A DNA stretch of 43,416 nt from CAZEWZ01 sp964516765 (GCA_964516765.1 CAZEWZ010000014.1:1-43416); one strand, 5' to 3'; positions 35,029 through 43,416 are shown, numbered from the stretch's first letter. Notes: generated by a model not told the origin, from the letters alone. Numbers and translations are program-made.

Positions 35029-35052
35029 AGGAGATACCATTTGGCATCTCCT
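35029..35052 (-). promoter_or_regulatory. Hairpin in the rpoB-rpoC gap
   Basis: Ten-base stem, one G-U pair, with a four-base loop: AGGAGATGCC / GGTATCTCCT on the minus strand, filling the middle of the 59-base gap. No U run follows, so it is not a terminator. RNA processing or stability control is possible. Confidence 0.6.
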
Positions 35053-35063
35053 TATGAAATAAT

Positions 35064-38000
35064 TTATTGTAAAGTAATCTTCAAACCTAAGCCTTTCAAC
35101 TCGTGTAAAAGAACATTGAAAGATTCTGGTAATCCTGGTTCGGGCATTGCTTGTCCTTTCACAATAGCTTCGTATGTCTTGGCTCTACCAACAACATCAT
35201 CAGACTTAACTGTGAGTATTTCACGCAAGATATTAGAAGCACCGTAAGCCTCTAAGGCCCATACTTCCATCTCGCCAAATCTTTGACCACCAAACTGAGC
35301 TTTACCTCCGAGAGGTTGCTGAGTAATGAGTGAATAGGGACCAATAGACCGAGCATGCATTTTATCGTCTACCATGTGACCCAGCTTCAACATATAAATC
35401 ACACCGACTGTGGCAGCTTGATCAAATCTTTCACCTGTTCCACCATCATAAAGATAGGTATGACCAAATTCAGGAATTCCAGCTTCATTGGTCAATTCAG
35501 TGATTTCATCTAGGGTAGCTCCATCAAATATAGGCGTCGCATATTTTCGACCTAGTTTCTGACCTGCCCAACCAAGGACAGTCTCGTATATTTGACCAAT
35601 ATTCATCCGTGAAGGAACACCCAGAGGATTCAATACAATATCCACAGGAGTTCCATCTTCAGAGAAAGGCATATCTGCATCTCGAACTATACGAGCAACA
35701 ATACCCTTATTTCCATGACGCCCAGCCATCTTGTCGCCTACCTTGAGTTTACGTTTTTTAACTATGTAAACTTTTGCAAGTTTTAAAATACCCGCAGGTA
35801 ACTCATCGCCCACAGATAAAGTGAACTTCTTACGTCTGTAAACTCCCTTAAGATCGTTTAACTTGATATTATAGTTATGAATTAAATCATTTACGATCTG
35901 ATTCTTTTCATTTTCAGTAGTCCAACCGTCTGTAGATATATTAGAATAGTCGTCAATAGAATTCAACTGCTTTTGAGAAAACTTTTTCCCTTTAGGTATT
36001 ATAACTTCTCCTAGTTCGTTAATTACACCCTGACAAGTTTTACGCGCTACAGTAAAAATCAATTTCTCGATTAAAATTGCTTTGAGAGCTTCCTCTTCTT
36101 TTTTAAATTCAAGATCGAGTTCAGTAATCACCTCTTTATCTGCCAATCGAGACTTTTTGTCCTTAATTGATCTAGCAAAGAGTTTTTTACTCAAAACTAC
36201 TCCATGAAGGGAAGGGGAAGCCTTGAGAGATGCATCTTTTACATCTCCAGCTTTATCTCCAAATATCGCTCTAAGTAACTTTTCTTCAGGTGAAGGATCT
36301 GACTCTCCTTTTGGAGTAATTTTTCCAATTAAAATATCACCAGGTTTTACATGTGCACCGATGCGAATCAGTCCATTCTCGTCTAAATCTTTAGTCGCTT
36401 CCTCAGAAACATTAGGAATATCAGGAGTTAATTCTTCTGAACCTAATTTAGTTTCTCGAACATCTAGTGAGTACTCATCAATATGAATTGAAGTAAACAC
36501 ATCTTCACGAACTACCCTTTCTGAGATAACAATAGCATCCTCAAAATTATAACCATTCCATGGCATAAATGCTACTTTCATATTTTTACCAAGGGCTAAC
36601 TCACCGTCTTGTGTTGCATAACCTTCGGACAGGACTTGCCCTTTATTAACTTTGTCGCCCATTTTTACTATCGGACGGATGTTGATACTCGTACCTTGAT
36701 TTGTTTTCTGAAACTTAGTCAATTTATATGTCACAGAATCAGAATCAAAACTCACAAGTTTTTCTTTCTCGGTCCTATCATATTTGATAATAATTTGGTT
36801 AGCGTCTACATATTCTACCACACCATTTCCTATTGCGTTTACCAAGACTCTAGAGTCTGAAGCAACTCGCCCTTCAAGTCCTGTTCCGACAATAGGAGAT
36901 TCTGGATTCATGAGTGGAACGGCTTGACGCATCATATTTGACCCCATCAAGGCTCTGTTTGCATCATCGTGTTCCAAGAATGGAATTAATGATGCAGATA
37001 TAGAAGAAATTTGATTTGGAGCAACATCCATAAAGTCTAATTTACTGGAATCAGTAACAGGGAAATCTCCAGTATCTCTTGCTTTCACTAGTTCCTCAGA
37101 GAACATTCCATTCTCTTTGACAGGGGTGTTAGCTTGTGCAATTATTTTATCCTCTTCTTCTTCTGCACTTAAATAAATGGGGCCAGTTTTTAAATCTACA
37201 ACTCCATCTACCACTTTTCGATAGGGTGTTTCAATGAATCCCATCTTATTTACCTTAGCGAATACACACAAGGAAGAAATCAAACCGATATTTGGACCTT
37301 CAGGTGTTTCAATAGGACACAGTCTTCCGTAATGAGTATAATGAACATCACGGACTTCGAAACCAGCACGTTCTCTAGATAGACCTCCTGGTCCAAGTGC
37401 AGATAACCGCCTCTTGTGAGTGATTTCTGCTAATGGATTCGTCTGATCCATAAACTGGGAAAGTTGATTGGTACCGAAGAAAGAATTAATGACTGAAGAT
37501 AAAGTCTTCGCATTAATAAGATCAATTGGAGTGAAAACTTCGTTATCACGAACATTCATTCTTTCTCGTATGGTTCTAGCCATACGAGCTAGTCCCACAC
37601 CGAACTGATTATTTAATTGTTCACCAACCGTCCTAACTCTACGATTACTTAGGTGATCGATATCATCTACTTCCGCTTTTGAATTGACTAGTTCAATTAG
37701 ATATTTTATGATTAAAATAATATCTAATTTAGTTAGGGTTGCCTCGTCTAATCCAAGGTCAAGATTTAATTTTTTATTGATTCGATATCTACCTACTTCA
37801 CCGAGACTGTATCTGGTTTCTGAAAAGAATAATTTATCAATAATACCACGAGCTGTCTCCTCATCAGGCGGTTCAGCGTTACGAAGTTGTCTGTAGATGT
37901 GTTCTACAGCTTCTTTCTCAGAATTTGTAGGATCTTTATGGAGCGTATTGTGAATAATTGCATACTCTGATGCTTCAGCACTTTCCTTGTGAAGAAGAAT

Positions 38001-38876
38001 CGTTTTGACTCCTGCTTCCATAATAACATCTACATGTTCTTTTTCGAGTATTACATCTCTATCCAAGAGAACTTCATTACGCTCAATAGATACAACTTCA
38101 CCAGTATCCTCATCAACAAAATCTTCAAACCAAGTTTTGAGAACACGAGCAACAAGTTTGCGTCCCAAAACTCTCTTCAATCCAGCTTTACTGACTCTAA
38201 TCTCGTCAGCAAGATCAAAAATTTCAAGTATATCTTTATCACTTTCGTAACCGATTGCTCTAAGTAAAGTCGTTACAGGTAATTTCTTCTTACGATCAAT
38301 GTATGCATACATCACAGAATTAATGTCAGTAGCGAATTCAATCCAGGAACCCTTGAAAGGAATAACTCTTGCAGAATATAGTTTAGTACCATTTGCATGG
38401 TAACTTTGTCCGAAGAAAACTCCAGGAGATCTATGCAACTGAGAAACACAAACACGTTCGGCTCCATTAATCACAAAGGTTCCTCTTTGGGTCATATATG
38501 GAATTGTACCAAGATATACATCTTGAACAATAGTTTCGAAATCTTCGTGTTCTGGATCGGTGCAATATAGCTTCAATCGAGCCTTAAGAGGAACACTGAA
38601 AGTCAATCCTCTTTGAATACATTCTTCTAATTCGTAACGAGGTGGATCAACAAAATAATCCAAAAATTCGAGTACAAAATTATTTCTTGTATCAGAAATT
38701 GGAAAATTTTCACTGAATACTTTAAAAAGACCTTCGTTTTCACGGTCTTCAGATTTTGTTTCTAGTTGGAAAAAATCCTCAAAGGACTTTAATTGAATAT
38801 CAAGAAAATCTGGATATTCAAACTTAGTTTTGATAGAAGCAAAACTGATTCTTTCGTATGATTTTGTCTGAGCCAA
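35064..38876 (-). CDS. rpoB: DNA-directed RNA polymerase subunit beta
   Basis: Second catalytic subunit, 1270 residues. The rifampicin-binding region reads SQFMDQTNPLAEITHKRRLS then ALGPGGLSRERAGFEVRDVH, without the usual resistance substitutions. Further marks are RLCPIETPEGPNIGLI, KVAFMPWNGYNFEDAIVIS, KVGDKMAGRHGNKGIV and, near the end, GGKAQFGGQRFGEMEVWALE. The 112-base gap to rplL contains a long hairpin. Standard assembly with rpoC, rpoA and rpoZ is expected; the latter two are outside the window. Confidence 0.98.
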   Translation of the reverse strand: MAQTKSYERISFASIKTKFEYPDFLDIQLKSFEDFFQLETKSEDRENEGLFKVFSENFPISDTRNNFVLEFLDYFVDPPRYELEECIQRGLTFSVPLKARLKLYCTDPEHEDFETIVQDVYLGTIPYMTQRGTFVINGAERVCVSQLHRSPGVFFGQSYHANGTKLYSARVIPFKGSWIEFATDINSVMYAYIDRKKKLPVTTLLRAIGYESDKDILEIFDLADEIRVSKAGLKRVLGRKLVARVLKTWFEDFVDEDTGEVVSIERNEVLLDRDVILEKEHVDVIMEAGVKTILLHKESAEASEYAIIHNTLHKDPTNSEKEAVEHIYRQLRNAEPPDEETARGIIDKLFFSETRYSLGEVGRYRINKKLNLDLGLDEATLTKLDIILIIKYLIELVNSKAEVDDIDHLSNRRVRTVGEQLNNQFGVGLARMARTIRERMNVRDNEVFTPIDLINAKTLSSVINSFFGTNQLSQFMDQTNPLAEITHKRRLSALGPGGLSRERAGFEVRDVHYTHYGRLCPIETPEGPNIGLISSLCVFAKVNKMGFIETPYRKVVDGVVDLKTGPIYLSAEEEEDKIIAQANTPVKENGMFSEELVKARDTGDFPVTDSSKLDFMDVAPNQISSISASLIPFLEHDDANRALMGSNMMRQAVPLMNPESPIVGTGLEGRVASDSRVLVNAIGNGVVEYVDANQIIIKYDRTEKEKLVSFDSDSVTYKLTKFQKTNQGTSINIRPIVKMGDKVNKGQVLSEGYATQDGELALGKNMKVAFMPWNGYNFEDAIVISERVVREDVFTSIHIDEYSLDVRETKLGSEELTPDIPNVSEEATKDLDENGLIRIGAHVKPGDILIGKITPKGESDPSPEEKLLRAIFGDKAGDVKDASLKASPSLHGVVLSKKLFARSIKDKKSRLADKEVITELDLEFKKEEEALKAILIEKLIFTVARKTCQGVINELGEVIIPKGKKFSQKQLNSIDDYSNISTDGWTTENEKNQIVNDLIHNYNIKLNDLKGVYRRKKFTLSVGDELPAGILKLAKVYIVKKRKLKVGDKMAGRHGNKGIVARIVRDADMPFSEDGTPVDIVLNPLGVPSRMNIGQIYETVLGWAGQKLGRKYATPIFDGATLDEITELTNEAGIPEFGHTYLYDGGTGERFDQAATVGVIYMLKLGHMVDDKMHARSIGPYSLITQQPLGGKAQFGGQRFGEMEVWALEAYGASNILREILTVKSDDVVGRAKTYEAIVKGQAMPEPGLPESFNVLLHELKGLGLKITLQ

Positions 38877-38919
38877 TGGACAAAAATTTAAATGAAAAAA
38901 ATAAATGAACTATTATAAC

Positions 38920-38969
38920 CACAAAAGGGTTTAAGCAATTAAACATAGTTTAATTGCCTAAACCTTGTG
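38920..38969 (-). promoter_or_regulatory. Long hairpin between rplL and rpoB
   Basis: Ten-base perfect inner stem GCAATTAAAC (38935-38944) / GTTTAATTGC (38948-38957) with loop ATA, one mismatch, six more pairs GGTTTA/TAAACC, and outer arms CACAA/TTGTG with a small bulge. No U run follows on the minus strand. It occupies the place of the E. coli rplL-rpoB attenuator and RNase III site, so partial termination or processing is a reasonable guess. Confidence 0.65.
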
Positions 38970-38988
38970 TATTTAAAAGAATAGAATG

Positions 38989-39363
38989 TTACTTCAATTC
39001 GACTTCAGCACCTGCAGCTTCTAATTGAGCTTTAAGAGCTTCCGCTTCGTCTTTCGCTATTCCTTCTTTGATTGGTGCAGGAGCACTATCAACTATCTCT
39101 TTTGCTTCCTTAAGACCTGAGCCGGTTAATTCTTTAACAAGCTTAACAACAGCTAGTTTAGAACCACCTGCGGCTTTAAGGATTACATCAAATTCAGTTT
39201 GTGCTTCATCAGCGTCTCCGCCACCAGAAGCAGGACCTGCAACTGCAACTGCAGCCGAAGCTGGCTCGATACCGTGTTCGTCTTTTAAAATCGTAGCCAA
39301 TTCGTTAACTTCTTTTACTGTTAGATTAACCAATTGGTCAGCGAATTCTTTCAAATCTGCCAT
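38989..39363 (-). CDS. rplL: 50S ribosomal protein bL12
   Basis: Stalk protein recruiting translation GTPases, 124 residues. N-terminal dimerisation helices (MADLKEFADQLVNLTVKEVN), a flexible Ala/Gly hinge (AAVAVAGPASGGGDADEAQ, about 38-56) and the conserved C-terminal domain (EFDVILKAAGGSKLAVVKLV, GLKEAKEIVDSAP). It follows rplJ by 59 bases on the same strand. Confidence 0.97.
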   Translation of the reverse strand: MADLKEFADQLVNLTVKEVNELATILKDEHGIEPASAAVAVAGPASGGGDADEAQTEFDVILKAAGGSKLAVVKLVKELTGSGLKEAKEIVDSAPAPIKEGIAKDEAEALKAQLEAAGAEVELK

Positions 39364-39422
39364 AATTTACTTTTTTAGTGTTAGGTTACTTAATATATAT
39401 GTGAAAACAGAGTGCGTACAAT

Positions 39423-39950
39423 TTATTGCGTTCGTTCTTCTAGGGCCTTTATTAAACCTGCAAGAGTATTTCCTCCAGACTGCAATCCGGAAATTAGATT
39501 GGTAGCAGGCGACTTTAGAAGCGCGATAATATCTCCAATCAATTCTTCTTTAGATTTTAAAGTCTCCAGAATGGCTAATTGATTAGCAGAATAATAAGAC
39601 TCATCAACATGAGCCCCTTTGAAAAGCGGCTTCTCAGCCCCTTTATTCTTTTTTAGATATTCTGTAATAGCTTTCGCAGGAGCATTTGCTATCTCAGAAA
39701 GCATCATAGAAGTATTTCCTTTTAAAACATCATATAGCTGATTATAATCTTTGTCACAAGATTCCATAGCTTTTTTGAGGAGGGTGTTTTTTACAACTTG
39801 TACTTGAACTCCATTACTGAAGCAAAGTCTACGTAATTTATTTGTTTGATCGGCATCCATTCCAGAAATATCAGCCAGGTATACATTTTTACTTGCTCCT
39901 AAAAGCTCTGAAAGTTTATCAATAGCTTGTTTTTTTTCTTCTTTTGTCAT
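39423..39950 (-). CDS. rplJ: 50S ribosomal protein uL10
   Basis: Stalk base that anchors bL12 dimers. 175 residues with the family start (MTKEEKKQAIDKLSELLG), YLADISGMDADQTNKLRRLC and VVKNTLLKKAM in the rRNA-binding domain, and a C-terminal helix (TNLISGLQSGGNTLAGLIKA) that would bind bL12. In E. coli uL10-bL12 represses its own translation; I could not identify an equivalent leader in the 30-base gap to rplA. Confidence 0.97.
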   Translation of the reverse strand: MTKEEKKQAIDKLSELLGASKNVYLADISGMDADQTNKLRRLCFSNGVQVQVVKNTLLKKAMESCDKDYNQLYDVLKGNTSMMLSEIANAPAKAITEYLKKNKGAEKPLFKGAHVDESYYSANQLAILETLKSKEELIGDIIALLKSPATNLISGLQSGGNTLAGLIKALEERTQ

Positions 39951-39980
39951 AACACTAGGCTAATTTAGGTTCCTTAAGTC

Positions 39981-40670
39981 TTAAACGGTCTTAGTATCAA
40001 TTTTCACACCAACTCCCATTGTACTTGATATAATAATGCTTTTAATATAAGTTCCTTTTGATGAAGTAGGCTTTAACTTAACAATCGATTGAATCAATTC
40101 ATTTGCATTTTCTGCAATTTTATCAGCATCAAATGAAGCTTTTGCAACTCCAGCATGAACAATTCCGTATTTGTCTACTTTGAAATCGATTTTTCCGGAT
40201 TTAACTTCTGTGACTGCTTTGGCTACATCCATAGTTACAGTCCCTGTTTTTGGGTTAGGCATAAGTCCACGAGGACCAAGGACTCTTCCAAGAGGGCCTA
40301 ATTTACCCATACAACTAGGCATTGTAATAATTACATCAATGTCAGTCCAACCATTTTTTATTTTCTCAACGTATTCGTCTAAACCGACATGATCGGCTCC
40401 AGCAGCTTTGGCTTCTTCCTCTTTGTCTGGGGTACAAAGCACCAAAACGGTAATATCTTTACCTGTTCCATGTGGAAGGGTAACTACACCACGAACCATT
40501 TGATTAGCCTTACGAGGATCTACACCCAAACGAATAGCTAAATCTACACTAGCATCAAAATTACCAGAGGTTGTTTCCTTAACGATATAGCTCGCTTCAG
40601 ATACATTGTATGATTTTGCTGCATCAAATTTTGTAGCAACTACTTTTTGTTTTTTTGTCAATTTTGGCAT
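39981..40670 (-). CDS. rplA: 50S ribosomal protein uL1
   Basis: L1-stalk protein involved in E-site tRNA release. 229 residues with DLAIRLGVDPRKANQMVRGV, LPHGTGKDITVLVLC and the uL1 signature at GRVLGPRGLMPNPKTGTVT, ending KSIIISSTMGVGVKIDTKTV. Starts ten bases after rplK, the usual rplK-rplA pair. Confidence 0.98.
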   Translation of the reverse strand: MPKLTKKQKVVATKFDAAKSYNVSEASYIVKETTSGNFDASVDLAIRLGVDPRKANQMVRGVVTLPHGTGKDITVLVLCTPDKEEEAKAAGADHVGLDEYVEKIKNGWTDIDVIITMPSCMGKLGPLGRVLGPRGLMPNPKTGTVTMDVAKAVTEVKSGKIDFKVDKYGIVHAGVAKASFDADKIAENANELIQSIVKLKPTSSKGTYIKSIIISSTMGVGVKIDTKTV

Positions 40671-40679
40671 GTCTTATAA

Positions 40680-41120
40680 TTATACAGATGGAAATTCTCC
40701 GGTTACAGTAATACCCATACTTCTTGCAGTACCAGCTACCATTTGCATCGCAGATTCAACCTTGAAACAATTTAAATCGGGCATTTTGTCTTCAGCAATA
40801 ATCCGAATCTGGCTCCAAGAGACCTTGGCAACTTTTTTACGATTTGATTCTTGAGACCCTTTTTTTACTTTTGCAGCTTCCAACAGTTGTACAGCTGCAG
40901 GAGGAGTTTTTATAACAAAGTCAAAGGACTTGTCTACATAAACAGTTATTGCAACTGGAAGAACTTTTCCAGCTTTATCCTGAGTACGAGCATTAAACTG
41001 CTTGCAAAACTCCATAATATTTACTCCTTTGGCACCTAGGGCTGGGCCTACTGGTGGGGAAGGGTTCGCCGCACCGCCCCTTACTTGCAATTTGATGAGT
41101 CCAACAATCTCTTTTGCCAT
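40680..41120 (-). CDS. rplK: 50S ribosomal protein uL11
   Basis: Ribosomal stalk base, target of thiopeptides and needed for RelA activation. 146 residues: VRGGAANPSPPVGPALGAKG, NIMEFCKQFNART, and in the C-terminal RNA-binding domain MPDLNCFKVESAMQMVAGTA and RSMGITV. Family length is about 142. The 87-base gap to nusG holds no convincing TAnnTTTG promoter, so it is probably read from upstream. Confidence 0.98.
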   Translation of the reverse strand: MAKEIVGLIKLQVRGGAANPSPPVGPALGAKGVNIMEFCKQFNARTQDKAGKVLPVAITVYVDKSFDFVIKTPPAAVQLLEAAKVKKGSQESNRKKVAKVSWSQIRIIAEDKMPDLNCFKVESAMQMVAGTARSMGITVTGEFPSV

Positions 41121-41207
41121 TATCTTAATTTTTTATGCTTATTAAATAAATATTCTATATCATTGACTTGGTAGTGGTAGAAAAAAGTCGCTAAAAAAAA
41201 TTACAAT

Positions 41208-41762
41208 TCATGAATCTTTCTCAACTTGCATAAAGTTTAGTTCTAAAGGAGTTTTTCTACCGAAAATCTTAACCATAACTAAAAGTTTATGCTTTTCTTC
41301 ATTAATTTTCTCGATAGAACCATTAAATCCATTAAAGGGACCATCTACAACTTTAACAGTTTCTCCAAGAATAAAAGGATTGCTCATCAACTCATCAGCC
41401 TCAGTCAATTCATCAACTTTACCTAAAATACGATTTACCTCATTCATTCTTAGTGGAACAGGATCTCCTCCTTTTGTTGCCCCTAAAAAACCAATCACGC
41501 CAGTAATAGATTTAATGACATGAACAACCTCTCCAACAAGAGCTGCCTCAACCATTACATAACCAGGAAAGAAATTTCTTTCTTTGGTTACTTTTTTTCC
41601 TTTACGAACTTGGTATACTTTCTCTGTAGGAACTAATATCTGAGCGACGAAGTCTTGCATCCCCAAATGTTCAATTTCCTTCTCAATGTAAAGCTTAACC
41701 TTAGCTTCTTGACCAGAAACAGCTCTAACTACATACCATTTTTTCTTCAACTCAGTCATCAA
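41208..41762 (-). CDS. nusG: Transcription termination/antitermination protein NusG
   Basis: Binds RNA polymerase and couples it to Rho or the ribosome. 184 residues with the NGN domain (KKWYVVRAVSGQEAKVKLYI, FFPGYVMVEA) and a C-terminal KOW domain (VKVVDGPFNGFNGSIEKINE, MVKIFGRKTPLELNF). Two adjacent ATG codons leave the start uncertain by one residue (41762 or 41759). Fifteen bases separate it from secE. Confidence 0.97.
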   Translation of the reverse strand: MMTELKKKWYVVRAVSGQEAKVKLYIEKEIEHLGMQDFVAQILVPTEKVYQVRKGKKVTKERNFFPGYVMVEAALVGEVVHVIKSITGVIGFLGATKGGDPVPLRMNEVNRILGKVDELTEADELMSNPFILGETVKVVDGPFNGFNGSIEKINEEKHKLLVMVKIFGRKTPLELNFMQVEKDS

Positions 41763-41777
41763 AATATCTCTTCGGTT

Positions 41778-41960
41778 TTAGAAAATACTATAAAATTCAC
41801 CAAGAATTGTGTCAAAACCTAAATCCATCAAACTGATAATTAAGGCTATAATTACAGAAGAAACCGCAACCAAAATTGTGCTTGACTGGAGCTGAGCCCA
41901 TGTAGGCCAACTCACCTTATTTGTCAGTTCTTGTATCGATTCTGTAATGTACTTCTTCAT
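41778..41960 (-). CDS. secE: Preprotein translocase subunit SecE
   Basis: Single-helix clamp around SecY in the inner membrane. 60 residues: amphipathic N-terminal helix ending ELTNKVSWPTW, where the KVSWPTW block is the SecE signature, then one membrane segment (about 27-45, STILVAVSSVIIALIISLM). It lies between tRNA-Trp and nusG, as in most bacteria. Confidence 0.97.
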   Translation of the reverse strand: MKKYITESIQELTNKVSWPTWAQLQSSTILVAVSSVIIALIISLMDLGFDTILGEFYSIF

Positions 41961-41983
41961 GATTATTTTATTTTTATTTACAG

Positions 41984-42054
41984 CACGGGTAGAGAGATTC
42001 GAACTCCCATCGACGGTTTTGGAGACCGGAATGCTACCATTGCACCATACCCGT
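41984..42054 (-). tRNA. tRNA-Trp (anticodon CCA)
   Basis: The 71-base minus-strand sequence folds with acceptor ACGGGTA/TACCCGT, anticodon loop CTCCAAA (anticodon CCA) and T loop TTCGAAT; discriminator base is G. CCA is not encoded (CTG follows), so it must be added enzymatically. It lies between tuf and secE. Confidence 0.97.
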
Positions 42055-42058
42055 GTGT

Positions 42059-42093
42059 AAAAGAGTGAAGTCCTATATAGGATTCACTCTTTT
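42059..42093 (-). terminator. Hairpin between tuf and tRNA-Trp
   Basis: Seventeen-pair near-perfect stem, arms AAAAGAGTGAA..TCCTAT and ATAGGA..TTCACTCTTTT with one bulged base, starting 24 bases past the tuf stop. On the minus strand it ends in TTTT directly before tRNA-Trp. It may terminate tuf, partly or fully, or mark the processing point of the tRNA. Confidence 0.65.
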
Positions 42094-42116
42094 AATTTAA
42101 ATTAGAAAATTCTCTA

Positions 42117-43301
42117 TTAAAGAATCTCCGTAACTTGACCTGCACCTACAGTTCGACCACCCTCACGAATTGCAAAACGTAAACCTTTACTTAAGGCAAC
42201 AGTATTAATTAGATTAACAGTTATTGTTAAATTATCTCCAGGCATAACCATCTCAGTACCATCAGGAAGAATAATTTCACCTGTAACGTCTGTTGTACGA
42301 ATGTAAAATTGGGGACGATATTTGTTGTGAAAGGGTGTGTGACGACCACCTTCTTCTTTCTTCAATACATATACCTCAGCCTTGAACTTATCATGAGGAG
42401 TTACAGAACCTGGCTTACAAATCACCATTCCTCTTTTGATTTGAGATTTTTCAATACCACGTAACAATAGACCTACATTATCACCAGCCTCACCTCTGTC
42501 AAGGATTTTACGAAACATCTCAACTCCGGTTACAGTTGACTGAAGGTCAACAGCACCCATACCTAAGATGTCTACAACATCACCAGTATTAAAGATACCT
42601 GTTTCAATACGACCCGTTGCAACAGTTCCACGTCCAGTAATCGAAAACACATCCTCTACAGGCATCAAGCAATCTTTCTCAACATCGCGTACAGGCATTT
42701 CGATCCAAACATCAACTTGTTCCATCAATTCCTTAACCGTAGAAACCCATGAATCTTCACCATTTAATGCACCAAGGGCTGATCCTTGAATAACAGGAGT
42801 GTTTTCGCCGTCGAACTCATAGAAAGAAAGTAAATCACGGATTTCCATATCTACCAATTCTAATAATTCTTCGTCATCAACCATATCCACTTTATTCATG
42901 AATACAACCAATCGGGGCACACCTACTTGACGTGCAAGAAGTATGTGCTCTCGTGTCTGAGGCATTGGACCATCGGTGGCGGCTACTACTAATATAGCAC
43001 CATCCATTTGAGCAGCACCAGTAACCATGTTCTTTACGTAATCGGCGTGACCAGGACAGTCAACGTGAGCGTAATGACGATTTACAGTTTCGTACTCCAC
43101 ATGGGAAGTGTTTATAGTAATACCACGCTCTTTTTCTTCTGGAGCGTTGTCAATTGATTCGAAATCTTGTTTTGCAGCAAGACCATCGATAGCTAACACT
43201 GTAGTTATGGCAGCTGTAAGAGTTGTCTTACCATGATCAACATGACCAATAGTACCAATGTTTAAGTGCGGCTTACCTCGTTGAAAAGTTTCTTTTGCCA
43301 T
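42117..43301 (-). CDS. tuf: Elongation factor Tu
   Basis: GTPase bringing aminoacyl-tRNA to the ribosome, 394 residues. G1 is GHVDHGKT at 19-26, G2 lies in GITINTSHVEY, G3 is DCPGH, G4 is NKVDM and G5 is SAL. Domains 2 and 3 are complete (ends RFAIREGGRTVGAGQVTEIL). His after the G3 DCPG motif, which positions the catalytic water, is present. It sits between tRNA-Gly and tRNA-Trp, the common Bacteroidota order. Confidence 0.98.
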   Translation of the reverse strand: MAKETFQRGKPHLNIGTIGHVDHGKTTLTAAITTVLAIDGLAAKQDFESIDNAPEEKERGITINTSHVEYETVNRHYAHVDCPGHADYVKNMVTGAAQMDGAILVVAATDGPMPQTREHILLARQVGVPRLVVFMNKVDMVDDEELLELVDMEIRDLLSFYEFDGENTPVIQGSALGALNGEDSWVSTVKELMEQVDVWIEMPVRDVEKDCLMPVEDVFSITGRGTVATGRIETGIFNTGDVVDILGMGAVDLQSTVTGVEMFRKILDRGEAGDNVGLLLRGIEKSQIKRGMVICKPGSVTPHDKFKAEVYVLKKEEGGRHTPFHNKYRPQFYIRTTDVTGEIILPDGTEMVMPGDNLTITVNLINTVALSKGLRFAIREGGRTVGAGQVTEIL

Positions 43302-43332
43302 GATAAGATAGCTTAATAATTAAACCTAAATG

Positions 43333-43360
43333 AATAAAAGTCACTACCCCGTGTAGTGAC
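43333..43360 (-). terminator. Hairpin after tRNA-Gly
   Basis: Perfect eight-base stem GTCACTAC/GTAGTGAC (43340-43347 and 43353-43360) with a five-base loop, four bases from the 3' end of tRNA-Gly; on the minus strand TTTTATT follows. It looks like a terminator or processing hairpin between the tRNA and tuf. Confidence 0.65.
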
Positions 43361-43364
43361 ATTG

Positions 43365-43416
43365 AGCGAGAGACGAGACTCGAACTCGCAACCCTCAGCT
43401 TGGAAGGCTGACGCTC
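43365..43416 (-). tRNA. tRNA-Gly (anticodon UCC), cut by the window edge
   Basis: The minus strand gives anticodon stem TCAGC/GCTGA around loop CTTCCAA (anticodon TCC, glycine), T loop TTCGAGT and 3' acceptor strand CTCTCGC with discriminator T. About 20 bases of the 5' side lie beyond the window. CCA is not encoded. Confidence 0.94.

Noticed and set aside
37380..37470. Rifampicin-resistance changes in rpoB
   Set aside because: The region reads like sensitive polymerases at the usual resistance positions.

Overview
The window is a piece of a low-GC bacterial chromosome from the phylum Bacteroidota, most likely a free-living, probably marine member of the Flavobacteriales. The indications are the gene order tRNA-Gly, tuf, tRNA-Trp, secE, nusG, rplKAJL, rpoBC, DUF3467; an ExbB-ExbD-TonB set; a secreted protein with a gliding-motility / type IX secretion C-terminal domain; a long-form PurL; and promoters of the Bacteroidota type (TTTG, 19 bases, TAnnTTTG) with little sign of Shine-Dalgarno sites. 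A run of 100 N at 9467-9566 shows that this is a scaffolded draft or metagenome assembly.

Layout. (1) 1-7618, minus strand: a partial tRNA-Val, then, read in the direction of transcription, anmK, a small lipoprotein, a Glu/Leu-type dehydrogenase, the Na+/H+ antiporter nhaD, exbB, exbD, a TonB protein and folC. (2) 7699-11515, plus strand: acyl-CoA dehydrogenase, then rpsP behind a near-perfect promoter, rimM, an eIF1/SUI1-like protein and a purine nucleoside phosphorylase. (3) 11510-12973: a LuxC-type acyl-CoA reductase (minus) divergent from a 2[4Fe-4S] ferredoxin (plus). (4) 12966-20164, plus: an exported protein of unknown function, then serC, a small HAD phosphatase, serA and purL in one tight run. 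(5) 20346-22743, minus: aroC and a DAACS-type symporter. (6) 22835-28622, plus: hutI, a type IX-secreted protein, a DUF1573 protein with its own promoter and terminator, a class I aminotransferase, nth, an NTF2-like lipoprotein and an alpha/beta hydrolase. (7) 28619-30247, minus: a large mosaic exported protein with a DUF3105 core. (8) 30328-43416, minus: the transcription/translation cluster from tRNA-Gly to the DUF3467 gene, closed by a strong terminator.

Most of the content is housekeeping: ribosome and RNA polymerase synthesis, serine and purine synthesis, chorismate, wall recycling, and energised outer-membrane transport. I see no prophage, insertion sequence, CRISPR array or recognisable defence island, and no intergenic stretch reaches 300 bases. 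I did not find a clear-cut new multi-gene system. The points most worth a second look are the hexapeptide-repeat tail on ribosomal protein S16 (interrupted by the assembly gap), the HAD phosphatase between serC and serA, the DUF3467 gene coupled to rpoC by a TAATG junction, the strong hairpins in the rplL-rpoB and rpoB-rpoC gaps, the endonuclease III lacking a cluster cysteine, the LuxC/ferredoxin pair, and the modular DUF3105 protein.
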